Shown one piece after another: positions 19,371 through 26,730 of a stretch of 64,000 nucleotides of DNA. The stretch's first letter is position 1; each line of letters opens with the position of its first letter. The notes under the pieces are model-generated. The model was not told where the DNA came from. It did not search any database and saw nothing but the letters and a program-made list of their open reading frames with translations. The translations under genes and the position numbers were made by a program. The stretch is from Gemmatimonadota bacterium (lineage in GTDB: Bacteria > Gemmatimonadota > Gemmatimonadetes > Palauibacterales > Palauibacteraceae), in contig JAGWBR010000002.1 in NCBI GenBank assembly GCA_021295785.1, forward strand, positions 2,376 through 66,375, in the 5' to 3' direction.

Positions 19371-20081
19371 TTACCCCCCAAGTGCTGCACCCGCCGGGCC
19401 GGCCGCGCAGTGGATGTCCCGGCGGCGGGTCAGGTCCTCGATCACGGCCCATTTGAACCCGTCCTCGCCGTGTTGGGTCATCATCCGGTCCCTGTATTCG
19501 CGAAGGTCAACCACCTCAACTCCAAGCCAGGCGCGCCGGAACACGCGGGGCAGTCTGTCGCCGGGCGCGTGGATGTGGTGCAGCCCACCGCTGTAGGCCA
19601 GTAGCAGGCGGCCCCGGGGCTTGACGCGAATGACGTCCGCGATTCCCCCCCGCACGGTCATGGGGTTGCCGCGGGAGTCCAGCCCGTCGCGCCGTTTCAT
19701 CCGGCCTTCCGGGCAGAACGCGAGGACAGCATCGGGGTCACGAATCTGCTCAAGGACTTGGTCCCAGGTGTCGTCGGCTTCGCGACTCACCACGGCCACT
19801 TCGCTGGCGATAAACCGGAAAATTCGCCCCACGACGGGGCGCTCCATGGTCTTGTCGGCGATCGGGATTACTCCGCGGGCGGCCACCCGCCACAGGAAAC
19901 TCGCCGGGACCGCGCCCAGCAGAATGGGCTCGAACAGCGTGGTGTGGTTGAGCAGCGCGGCGATCCGCACGTCCGACCACGTTCGCGGCGACCCGGGCAA
20001 CCATTCGAGCTGCACTCGGTACAGGCACCGGCTGGTCAACTTCACCGCCATCAGCACGGTGAATACGAGGAGGGCGCGCAA
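19371..20081 (-). CDS. PlsC-like lysophospholipid acyltransferase
   Basis: 236 residues. The acyltransferase box reads LNHTTLFEP: the usual HxxxxD becomes His-x4-Glu, a conservative swap of the acidic partner. Block III is visible as CPEGRMKRRDG (FPEGT-like). A short N-terminal hydrophobic stretch (LLVFTVLMAV) suggests membrane attachment. It likely transfers a fatty-acyl chain to a glycerophosphate-type lipid. The start is uncertain: TTG 20081 gives the N-terminus used here, while an ATG further in would begin MAVKLTSRC. It is convergent with addA, with 47 bases between them, and follows a decayed gene on the same strand. Confidence 0.75.
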   Translation of the reverse strand: MRALLVFTVLMAVKLTSRCLYRVQLEWLPGSPRTWSDVRIAALLNHTTLFEPILLGAVPASFLWRVAARGVIPIADKTMERPVVGRIFRFIASEVAVVSREADDTWDQVLEQIRDPDAVLAFCPEGRMKRRDGLDSRGNPMTVRGGIADVIRVKPRGRLLLAYSGGLHHIHAPGDRLPRVFRRAWLGVEVVDLREYRDRMMTQHGEDGFKWAVIEDLTRRRDIHCAAGPAGAALGG

Positions 20082-20089
20082 CTGCCGGC

Positions 20090-20450
20090 CTAACCCTCGC
20101 TCAGCGCGGGAAGCACCACGAGTTCCGCTCCGTCAAACACGGCGGTGGTCAGTCCTTCCATCCAGCGGATCTCCGACCCGTCCAAGAACAGGTTGACCAA
20201 TCGCCGCCGTCGTCGGAACGAACCACCGAAGTTCCGAAGTGCCAGTTGTGAGGCGCACCCGAAATAGTGCGACCGCCGCCAGGCTGGTAGAACGCCAGAG
20301 CGTATACTTCTTTGCCCGGGAAGTGGGGTCCTTCAACCGTCCACTCGCGCCGGTCCGGCCCCGCAGCCAACAGAAACGCCCTTTGAGAGTGCCAACCAGC
20401 ACGACGGCGTCTCCTTCGTTCAGCGACAGCGCATTTGGTGCGGCAGGCAT
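20090..20450 (-). pseudogene. Remnant joining the start of a BNR-repeat protein to the end of a MoaD/ThiS-like protein
   Basis: Three frames are needed to read this stretch. From ATG 20450 the frame gives DAVVLVGTLKGRF, the usual opening of exo-alpha-sialidase-like BNR proteins. A one-base loss after GGGCGTTT moves the match to the next frame: LLAAGPDRREWTVEGPHF, PGKEVYALAF and SVVRSDDGG, again the BNR-family N-terminus. Near 20195 the similarity jumps to the third frame: LVNLFLDGSEIRW, MEGLTTAVFDG, then AELVVLPALSEG and a stop at 20090, a MoaD/ThiS-like C-terminus ending EG instead of GG. Genes of these two families often lie next to each other (from memory of other genomes), so one deletion plus one frameshift would explain the remnant. 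It is probably not functional. Confidence 0.7.
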
Positions 20451-20567
20451 GGCCAACGGTCCAGATTCTGAGTTCGTGAAGTCCAGGGTAGGATATTCCG
20501 GCCGCCACCCGGCCGCGAGGATCCGGGACGGGTGTGCGGGCCGCCGGATAACGGGCGGGTCCGTAAG

Positions 20568-21071
20568 ATGAGGGTCAAGGAGTCGGTGGCGCTGGTCATC
20601 GCACGGCCGCTGCCCCCCGGGCGCGCGGGCGGAGAAAACCTGGCAATCAGTCCGTGGCTGCTGGTCCAGAGGAGGGATGACGATCCCGAACTCGGCGGAA
20701 TCTGGGGGCTACCGGCGGGGTCGTTATTGCCGGGTGAATCAACGGACGAGTTGATCCACCGCATCGGCAGGCTCAAACTGGGAGTTGATCTCAGTCCCAA
20801 AGATCTGCTGGTAACCGGTGAGATTCCCAGGCCGGCCTACCGGCTCAAGATGGCGCTGTTTGAGACCACGATTTCAGCGGGCCGTCCCCGGGTGCACGCA
20901 CCAGTGAGTGACGCCGCGCCGGCCGGGGTCGGGGAACCGGATGTGAGCCCGTACGCCGACTGGAAATGGGCCGACCCGCGCGTCCTTCGTCCGGGTGCCG
21001 CCGCGGGGTCGCTGTGCTGCGCCCTGGGGCATGGATACTACCGCGGACTCCAGGCAAACCTCCGTTCGTAG
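20568..21071 (+). CDS. Nudix-fold protein with degenerate Nudix box
   Basis: 167 residues from ATG 20568 (a GTG at 20532 would add 12). The fold signature is there: an N-terminal strand VALVIARPLPPG, WLLVQRRDDDPELGGIWGLPAGSLLPGES. The Nudix box GxxxxxExxxxxxxREUxEExGU reads as GSLLPGE, STDELIH, then RIGRLKLGV. The first Gly, Glu and the Arg are kept, but the three metal-binding glutamates are replaced by Ile, Leu and Lys. Hydrolysis of a nucleoside diphosphate compound is therefore doubtful; it may be a binding or regulatory version. It stands alone on the plus strand, divergent from the pseudogene and convergent with the esterase gene. Confidence 0.72.
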   Translation: MRVKESVALVIARPLPPGRAGGENLAISPWLLVQRRDDDPELGGIWGLPAGSLLPGESTDELIHRIGRLKLGVDLSPKDLLVTGEIPRPAYRLKMALFETTISAGRPRVHAPVSDAAPAGVGEPDVSPYADWKWADPRVLRPGAAAGSLCCALGHGYYRGLQANLRS

Positions 21072-21125
21072 AACTCTTCCCGGCGGCACCTCCCGCAGGC
21101 CAACCTCCGCAGACGAGGCCCGGGG

Positions 21126-22505
21126 TTACTGGAAGGCCCTGGACAGGAAATCGACTGTCCTCGGAAGAGCGTCAACGAGCGAGAATGGATCGTGACCTCC
21201 GTCCTGATAGATGAAGGCCTCGAAGTCGGGGACGCCCCGGCCCAGCTCGTCCATGGCATCGATCAGCGCGTAGGCCTGGCTTACCGGGACTACAAAGTCG
21301 GCCGTCCCGTGATGCAGCTGCACCTGGGGAAGATCCTGGGCGAACAAAAAACCGGACCGGCGCACAAGCTCGATGCGGGTTTCGGCGGTTGAGATATCGC
21401 CGCGGATGTACGGCTGGATGATCAGCGTGTCGAGGGCGGGGATCCCCACCACGGGGGGCGGGTTGCGCAGCGCCGTCTGCCGGACGATCTCCTTTACCCA
21501 TGGATCGAAGAAGTTAGTCGGCCCGAAGAAGGCCGCAATCCTGGCCACCCGGTCCTCCCGGGCCCCCCAAAGAAGCGCGACCCCGGCTCCCCGGCTGAAC
21601 CCCAGAAGATTGATGTCGGTCGGGCTGGCCTGGGGAGCCAACTGGATCGCGGCATCGAGCAGCGCGATGGAGTCATCCACGTCGCGGTCCCACGGGCTTT
21701 GTTGGGCGGTCGAAGTCCACACCTGTCCGCCGTAAGAAAGCGACTCGCCCCTGAACGAGGGGATTACATAAACAAAGCTGTCCCGAATCGCCCCGATGTT
21801 TGCACCCGCCAGCTGGAGTTCGCTGAGTCCCACGCCGCCGTCGCCCCCGTGCAGATACACGAGCACGGGGACCTGCCGGTCGCCGACTGCCTCAGGGACC
21901 AACACGGCCCCGTAGTGGGTGCCGCCGTCCAGGGTGTGCGAGACGATCCGCAGCGACCCAGCCGATCCACCGCCCAGGGAGATCGTCTCCTCAAATTCCA
22001 CGGCCACGTCTTGAGCTGCCGGCGAGCGCGCGGCCCAATCGGTTTTGACTGCCAGGATCTCGGTGGCCCGCGGTGGCTGAAAAAGCATCTCCAGCTCCGC
22101 GTCGATATCGATCGCGGTGGCCCGCACTTCGGTAGTGAGGTCACCGGTGGCAACGGTCAGAGTTTGCGTGCCCGGCGAGGCACCCAGCGTCCAAGACGTC
22201 GCCACCTCGCCGTCTTGGCCCGTGGTAACCGAACCCTGGTTCGGGCCGCCGGAGCCGGGGCCAGGCGTGAACGTGACATGCTGGCCGGCCACCGGGCCAC
22301 CAGCTTGGTTCAGGACCCGGATGACCACCGGGTCAAGGAGCCTCAGGCCGGCCACTGCCCGTTGGTCCGCGCCGGCCACCACGGCAATGGATGCCGGTCC
22401 GGAACCCGGCCCGGCCGGGCCCCCGTCGCAACCAGTCAGGGCCACCAGCCCGGCCAGACAGGCGAGCGAAGCGATACGTGTCTCGCGGGGTGTTGGGGTT
22501 AACAT
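21126..22505 (-). CDS. Ig-domain alpha/beta-hydrolase (esterase/peptidase-like) lipoprotein
   Basis: 459 residues. Lipobox VALTGC near residue 26. Residues about 30-130 form a BIG1-type Ig domain (NQAGGPVAGQHVTFTPG, TSWTLGASPGTQTLTV). The rest is an alpha/beta-hydrolase: oxyanion region VLVYLHGGDGG, nucleophile elbow GFSRGAG, acid in HHGTADFVVPV and histidine in YQDGGHDPF, giving a complete Ser-Asp-His triad. It resembles acetyl-esterase or dipeptidyl-peptidase-like domains. It probably acts at the cell surface on an ester or peptide; the substrate is unknown. It is divergent from the TolB-like gene, with about 145 bases between them. Confidence 0.85.
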   Translation of the reverse strand: MLTPTPRETRIASLACLAGLVALTGCDGGPAGPGSGPASIAVVAGADQRAVAGLRLLDPVVIRVLNQAGGPVAGQHVTFTPGPGSGGPNQGSVTTGQDGEVATSWTLGASPGTQTLTVATGDLTTEVRATAIDIDAELEMLFQPPRATEILAVKTDWAARSPAAQDVAVEFEETISLGGGSAGSLRIVSHTLDGGTHYGAVLVPEAVGDRQVPVLVYLHGGDGGVGLSELQLAGANIGAIRDSFVYVIPSFRGESLSYGGQVWTSTAQQSPWDRDVDDSIALLDAAIQLAPQASPTDINLLGFSRGAGVALLWGAREDRVARIAAFFGPTNFFDPWVKEIVRQTALRNPPPVVGIPALDTLIIQPYIRGDISTAETRIELVRRSGFLFAQDLPQVQLHHGTADFVVPVSQAYALIDAMDELGRGVPDFEAFIYQDGGHDPFSLVDALPRTVDFLSRAFQ

Positions 22506-22650
22506 GCGGGTAAGCTATTCTCTTGCGGGCGCGCCGGGGTGCAACCGATGGCAATCCTCAAACGTCTAGTTCACATCGGAAGGACGGGCCGGCCGGGGCA
22601 GGCTCGAAGCGGGGCCAGTGAGTGGTCGCGGGACCAAGGTGACGCGTGAA

Positions 22651-24018
22651 ATGACGGGCGGCGAAAAAACGACGGGCCGGCGCTGGTCGGAACAGTTGCG
22701 GTTGAAGCGGATACCGCAGGCGGCGCTGGTCTACGTTGGCGCGGCGTGGCTCGGAATCGAGATCGCCGGTTTCCTCGTGGCGGAGTACGCGTTTTCCCGC
22801 AAGATTCTGAACACAGTCGTCTTGCTGGCCATTCTGGGGTTCCCGGCTTTCATGGTCATAGCCTGGTACCACGGGGAACCCGGAGCCCAGCGCGTCCGGC
22901 GTGGCGAGAGGTGGTTGTTGTTGACCCTGGGCACGCTTGCCGCAGTCGGCACTTTCCGAATCGCAACAGCCCAGAACGACCCTGCGGAAGCTGATGCCGA
23001 CGGGGTTGCTCCGCCTGCCGAGGCTGAGGCGCAGGGGGCGCCGGTAACCGAGCCGGCAGATGCGGGGTCGGTGATCGCCGTCGCGACCGCGGAAGACCTG
23101 GGGCCGCGGTCGCTGGCCGTGCTGCCGTTCAAGAACAACGTGCCCGATACCGCGCTCCAGTGGCTGGGGCCGGGCCTGGCCGATCTAATGACGACCAACC
23201 TTGCTCAGCTGCCCGGCCTGACCGTGGTCGGCAGACAGAGTCTCTACGACATGCTTACGGAGCAGGGCCGGTCGGAAGAAGACGAGATCCCGGAGTCGCT
23301 GGCCCTGACCGTGGCGCGGGGGACGGGGGCCAGGCTGCTGCTCTGGGGCTCGGTCACGGGGACGGCCGAGGACATGCGTATCGACCTGCAGCTGATCGAT
23401 TTGGCGACCGGGCGGATTGCTCAGGCGGAATCGGCCCGAGGCAACGACGTGTTCACCCTGATCGACACGCTATCGGTGTGGGCGTCGGGGCAGCTGGTGG
23501 AACAACGGCCGGTCGGCCGGTTCCTTCGTACCAGCGACCTCGGCACAACAGATTGGGAGGCGCTGGCGGCATTCCACCGGGGCAACGCCCTGGCGCGCGA
23601 GGGCAAGCTGGACGAAGCCGAAGAGCATTTCCAGCTGGCCATTAGCCTGGACAGCGCTTTCGCCCTGCCGATGTTGGCTTCGCGCGATTGGGTGGCCGAA
23701 AACGACCGCCGGTCATGGGCGGGTGATCCTTGGTACGGGGACCTCGTGCAGGGCAACGAGGGCATCTTGTGGCCGCCGTTCCGATCGGTAACGGCCGAGC
23801 CCGGCGACTCGCCAGAAACCGGCACCCGGCTGGATTACGAGGAGCGCCGCCGAATCCGCAATATCCAGATCTACAACCGCCTCCCCGAGGAGGCTCGCCT
23901 CGCCTGGGGGGCACTGACCGGAGACGAGATCCAGGATCTGGTCGATTCTCTCCTTGTCACCCAGAGGTCAGCCCTTGAGCATCTGGCAGGGAGGCGGGGC
24001 CCGCCCGAAGGCAGCTAA
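22651..24018 (+). CDS. Membrane protein with TolB-like (CsgG/FlgO-type) domain and TPR
   Basis: 455 residues from ATG 22651. Three hydrophobic segments lie near the N-terminus (AALVYVGAAWLGIEIAGF, TVVLLAILGFPAFMVIAW, WLLLTLGTLAAVG). A disordered Ala/Glu linker follows, then RSLAVLPFKNN, the start of the TolB-like N-terminal domain seen in bacterial adenylate cyclases and TPR kinases, with LADLMTTNLAQLPGLTVVGRQ and LLLWGSV. A TPR-like helix pair (FHRGNALAREGKLDEAEEHF) comes next. Members usually pair with a kinase or winged-helix domain; none is present here. Probably a scaffold or regulator in the inner membrane with the sensory part outside or inside unresolved. Confidence 0.75.
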   Translation: MTGGEKTTGRRWSEQLRLKRIPQAALVYVGAAWLGIEIAGFLVAEYAFSRKILNTVVLLAILGFPAFMVIAWYHGEPGAQRVRRGERWLLLTLGTLAAVGTFRIATAQNDPAEADADGVAPPAEAEAQGAPVTEPADAGSVIAVATAEDLGPRSLAVLPFKNNVPDTALQWLGPGLADLMTTNLAQLPGLTVVGRQSLYDMLTEQGRSEEDEIPESLALTVARGTGARLLLWGSVTGTAEDMRIDLQLIDLATGRIAQAESARGNDVFTLIDTLSVWASGQLVEQRPVGRFLRTSDLGTTDWEALAAFHRGNALAREGKLDEAEEHFQLAISLDSAFALPMLASRDWVAENDRRSWAGDPWYGDLVQGNEGILWPPFRSVTAEPGDSPETGTRLDYEERRRIRNIQIYNRLPEEARLAWGALTGDEIQDLVDSLLVTQRSALEHLAGRRGPPEGS

Positions 24019-24058
24019 GCCGTGAACTCCCAGAGAATGCGCCCCTACACCCCAATCG

Positions 24059-24079
24059 CCCCGTTGTTGATTCTCGGGG
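24059..24079. terminator. Possible hairpin between convergent genes
   Basis: A CCCCG...CGGGG stem (six pairs counting the outer G-C closing pair at 24058/24080) with an 11-base loop sits between the convergent TolB-like gene and ridA. There is no T-tract, so Rho-independent termination is uncertain. Confidence 0.25.
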
Positions 24080-24093
24080 CCGCCACCCGATAA

Positions 24094-24540
24094 CTACCGA
24101 GCGGCGATGCCCTGAACCTCGTAACGAGCGCCAAACAACAGATCTCCCGATCCGATGAACGCTCGGGCGGGGAAGTTCCCCGTGAAGAACGTCCGGTAGA
24201 CTTGGTTGAACGTGTCGTAGAGATCCACGTCCGAGCAGAAGACCTGCACCGAAACCAGGTGGTCCATGGTCAGCCCCGCCGCTTCGAGCATGGACTTGAC
24301 GCTCTCCATCACGAGGCGTGCCTCTTCGGTCGCGCTGGCCGGGGGAGCGCCGTCCACCAGGCCGAGGGTGCCCGACAGGTAAAGGGTCTCGCCGACCCAG
24401 ACGGCGCCGCTGAAGGGAGTGACCCCCTCCATGCTGGCGTCGCGGGGGTTGATGTACTCACGTTCCTGCGCTGCAGCGGGTGCAGCGGCGACAATTGCCA
24501 GTGCGATTGCAGCGGCGGCGGTGGCGGTACGGTTGCGCAT
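24094..24540 (-). CDS. Exported RidA/YjgF-family protein
   Basis: 148 residues from ATG 24540; an upstream ATG at 24603 has no signal-like start and is rejected. An N-terminal signal peptide is clear (MRNRTATAAAAIALAIVAA, cleavage after AAAQ). The mature part is a RidA domain: INPRDASMEGVTPFSGAVWV, LYLSGTLGL, ARLVMESVKSMLEAAGL, VSVQVFCSDVDLYDTFNQVY, and GARYEVQGIAA. RidA trimers hydrolyse reactive enamines and imines released by PLP enzymes. The usual catalytic Arg near the C-terminus aligns roughly with PARAFIGSG, where an Arg is present. Most RidA proteins are cytoplasmic, so export is unusual. It is divergent from the secreted S9 peptidase. Confidence 0.87.
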   Translation of the reverse strand: MRNRTATAAAAIALAIVAAAPAAAQEREYINPRDASMEGVTPFSGAVWVGETLYLSGTLGLVDGAPPASATEEARLVMESVKSMLEAAGLTMDHLVSVQVFCSDVDLYDTFNQVYRTFFTGNFPARAFIGSGDLLFGARYEVQGIAAR

Positions 24541-24648
24541 TATCCTGTTTCTCCCCTGTTTTCGGTGCAAACGAGTCGATGCAAGTTGATCGTGCAGTGG
24601 CAAGCTAGTCCCGGCACCGATTGAACGCCGGCGCGAAAGGAGATCTGA

Positions 24649-26730
24649 ATGCGTGCAGGAGCATCTAGAGTCAAGCCGGTAGTCGCGGCCGGAATCGCCG
24701 CGCTCGTGACGGCCGCCGGGCCGGGGGGTAGCTCGGCCCAGGACGGGGCGGCCCCCGTATTCTCGCCCATGGATGTTTTTGAGCTGGAGTATGCGGCCGA
24801 TCCCCAGATCGCGCCCGACGGGTCATCGGTGGCGTACGTGCGTACCTCCATGGATGTGATGACGGACCGCCGGCGTAGCGAGATCTGGCGCGCGGGACCA
24901 GCCGGACACCGGCGGATCGCGTCGGGGTCCTCGCCGCGGTGGTCACCGGACGGCGAACGCCTCGCCTACACCTCGGGCGGGCAGATTCAGGTTCGGTGGA
25001 TGGCCACCGGCCACGCCGCAACCGTCACCAATGTCCGCAACTCTCCCCGCAACATCTGCTGGTCGCCCGACGGTACGCAGATCGCATTCAACATGCTCGT
25101 CCCGTCCGCTCCCCCCAGCCTGGCACCCATGCCTTCGGCCCCCCGGGGCGCTGAGTGGGCGACGGCCCCGGTGTTGGAAGACAGGTTCAAGAGCCAGCAG
25201 GACGGAGCGGGCTATCTGCCATTCGGACGGGACCACTTGTTCGTGGTTCCCGCTGACGGCGGCACGCCGCGCCAAGTGACCTCGGGCGATTTTGCGCACT
25301 CGGGGGCGGCCGCGTGGACTCCCGATGGTTCGCAGCTGGTCTTTTCGGCAAACCGCGAGCCGGACTGGCAGCGCAATTTCCGCGATTCCTACCTCTACGC
25401 GGTGGCGCTCGCGGATGGCGGCGTGAAAAGGCTGACAAACAGACCCGGCCCTGCGCGCGGCCCTGCGGTTAGCCCCGACGGGCGACTGGTCGCATACACC
25501 GGCTACGCAGACCGCATGCGGACCTACCAGGTCAGCGAATTGTGGGTGACTGCTTTGGACGGAAGCGGGCCCGGCCCCGTGTCACTGACGCCGGATCTGG
25601 ACCGGAGCGTATCCAGCCCGGTCTGGGACCCGGACGGCGACGGGATCTACTTCCAGTATGACAACGAAGGGAACGGCACTCTGGCCTGGGTCGGTGTCGG
25701 GAGGGGCGGGGTGGGCGAGGGAGGGCCGGTTGTGTTGGCAAGGGACCTGGGGGGCACCTCGATCGGACGCCCGTACGGGGGCGGGTCATTCTCGGTGGCG
25801 GCCGGCGGGCAGTTCGCGCTCAACGTGACTAGCCCCGAGAGGCCCGGTGACGTGGCCCGCGGGAGCAGAAACGGGGGGCTACGGTCCGTGACCCGCGTGA
25901 CCGACCTCAACCAGGATCTGCTCGGGACGCGGTCGCTTGCCCGTGTCGAGGAAATGTGGTGGGAATCGTCGTTCGACGGGCGTCCGGTGCAGGGCTGGAT
26001 CGCTCTGCCTCCCGGACACACCAAGGGGGCGCGCCACCCGCTGATTCTGGAGATCCACGGTGGGCCGGTCTCGAACTACGGGGACAGGTTCTCGGCCGAG
26101 GTGCAGCTTCTGGCCGCGGCCGGATACGCGGTCTTGTACGCGAACCCCAGAGGGAGCACGAGCTACGGAGAGGAGTTCGGCGACCTGTTGTACCGCAACT
26201 ATCCGGGTCAGGACTACGACGACCTCATTTCGGGTGTGGACGCGGCTGTGGAGGCGGGATACGCCGATCCCGAACACCTCTATGTGACGGGGGGTAGCGC
26301 GGGCGGCATCATGACAGCCTGGATTGTGGGTACGACCGATCGATTTCGGGCGGCCGTTGCACAAAAACCCGTCATCAACTGGATCAGCAAGACCCTGACC
26401 GCGGACAACTGGTACGGCTATTTCGAGAGCCGGTATGAGGGACTGCCGTGGGACGACCCCGAACCCTACTGGCGGTTTTCCCCGCTGTCGCGCGCGGGCC
26501 ACATCAACACTCCCACCCTGATAGTGACTGGCGAAGACGACCTCAGGACCCCTCTCTCGGAGTCCTATCAACTGTATCACGTGCTCCAGTACCGGGGCGT
26601 GGACACGGGCGTGGTCAGGCTGCCCGGCGCGCCGCACGACATGAGCCGCCGGCCTAGCCAGCTGATCGGGAAGATTGCGAACATACTGGCCTGGTTCGAC
26701 CGCTACCGGGCACGGGCCGCGGCCGATTAG
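24649..26730 (+). CDS. Secreted S9-family (prolyl oligopeptidase type) serine peptidase
   Basis: 693 residues with a strong Shine-Dalgarno (AGGAG, six bases before ATG 24649) and a signal peptide ending about SSAQ. The first 430 residues form a beta-propeller rich in PD40/WD-like blades (SPRWSPDGERLAYTS, AAWTPDGSQLVFSANR, VWDPDGDGIYF). The peptidase domain has LEIHGGPVSNYG, the nucleophile elbow GGSAGGIM, the acid in GEDDLRTP and the histidine in GAPHDMSRR. It resembles dipeptidyl/acylaminoacyl peptidases and likely trims short peptides in the periplasm or outside the cell. It may provide peptides for uptake, in line with the TonB receptor downstream (inference). Confidence 0.93.
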   Translation: MRAGASRVKPVVAAGIAALVTAAGPGGSSAQDGAAPVFSPMDVFELEYAADPQIAPDGSSVAYVRTSMDVMTDRRRSEIWRAGPAGHRRIASGSSPRWSPDGERLAYTSGGQIQVRWMATGHAATVTNVRNSPRNICWSPDGTQIAFNMLVPSAPPSLAPMPSAPRGAEWATAPVLEDRFKSQQDGAGYLPFGRDHLFVVPADGGTPRQVTSGDFAHSGAAAWTPDGSQLVFSANREPDWQRNFRDSYLYAVALADGGVKRLTNRPGPARGPAVSPDGRLVAYTGYADRMRTYQVSELWVTALDGSGPGPVSLTPDLDRSVSSPVWDPDGDGIYFQYDNEGNGTLAWVGVGRGGVGEGGPVVLARDLGGTSIGRPYGGGSFSVAAGGQFALNVTSPERPGDVARGSRNGGLRSVTRVTDLNQDLLGTRSLARVEEMWWESSFDGRPVQGWIALPPGHTKGARHPLILEIHGGPVSNYGDRFSAEVQLLAAAGYAVLYANPRGSTSYGEEFGDLLYRNYPGQDYDDLISGVDAAVEAGYADPEHLYVTGGSAGGIMTAWIVGTTDRFRAAVAQKPVINWISKTLTADNWYGYFESRYEGLPWDDPEPYWRFSPLSRAGHINTPTLIVTGEDDLRTPLSESYQLYHVLQYRGVDTGVVRLPGAPHDMSRRPSQLIGKIANILAWFDRYRARAAAD

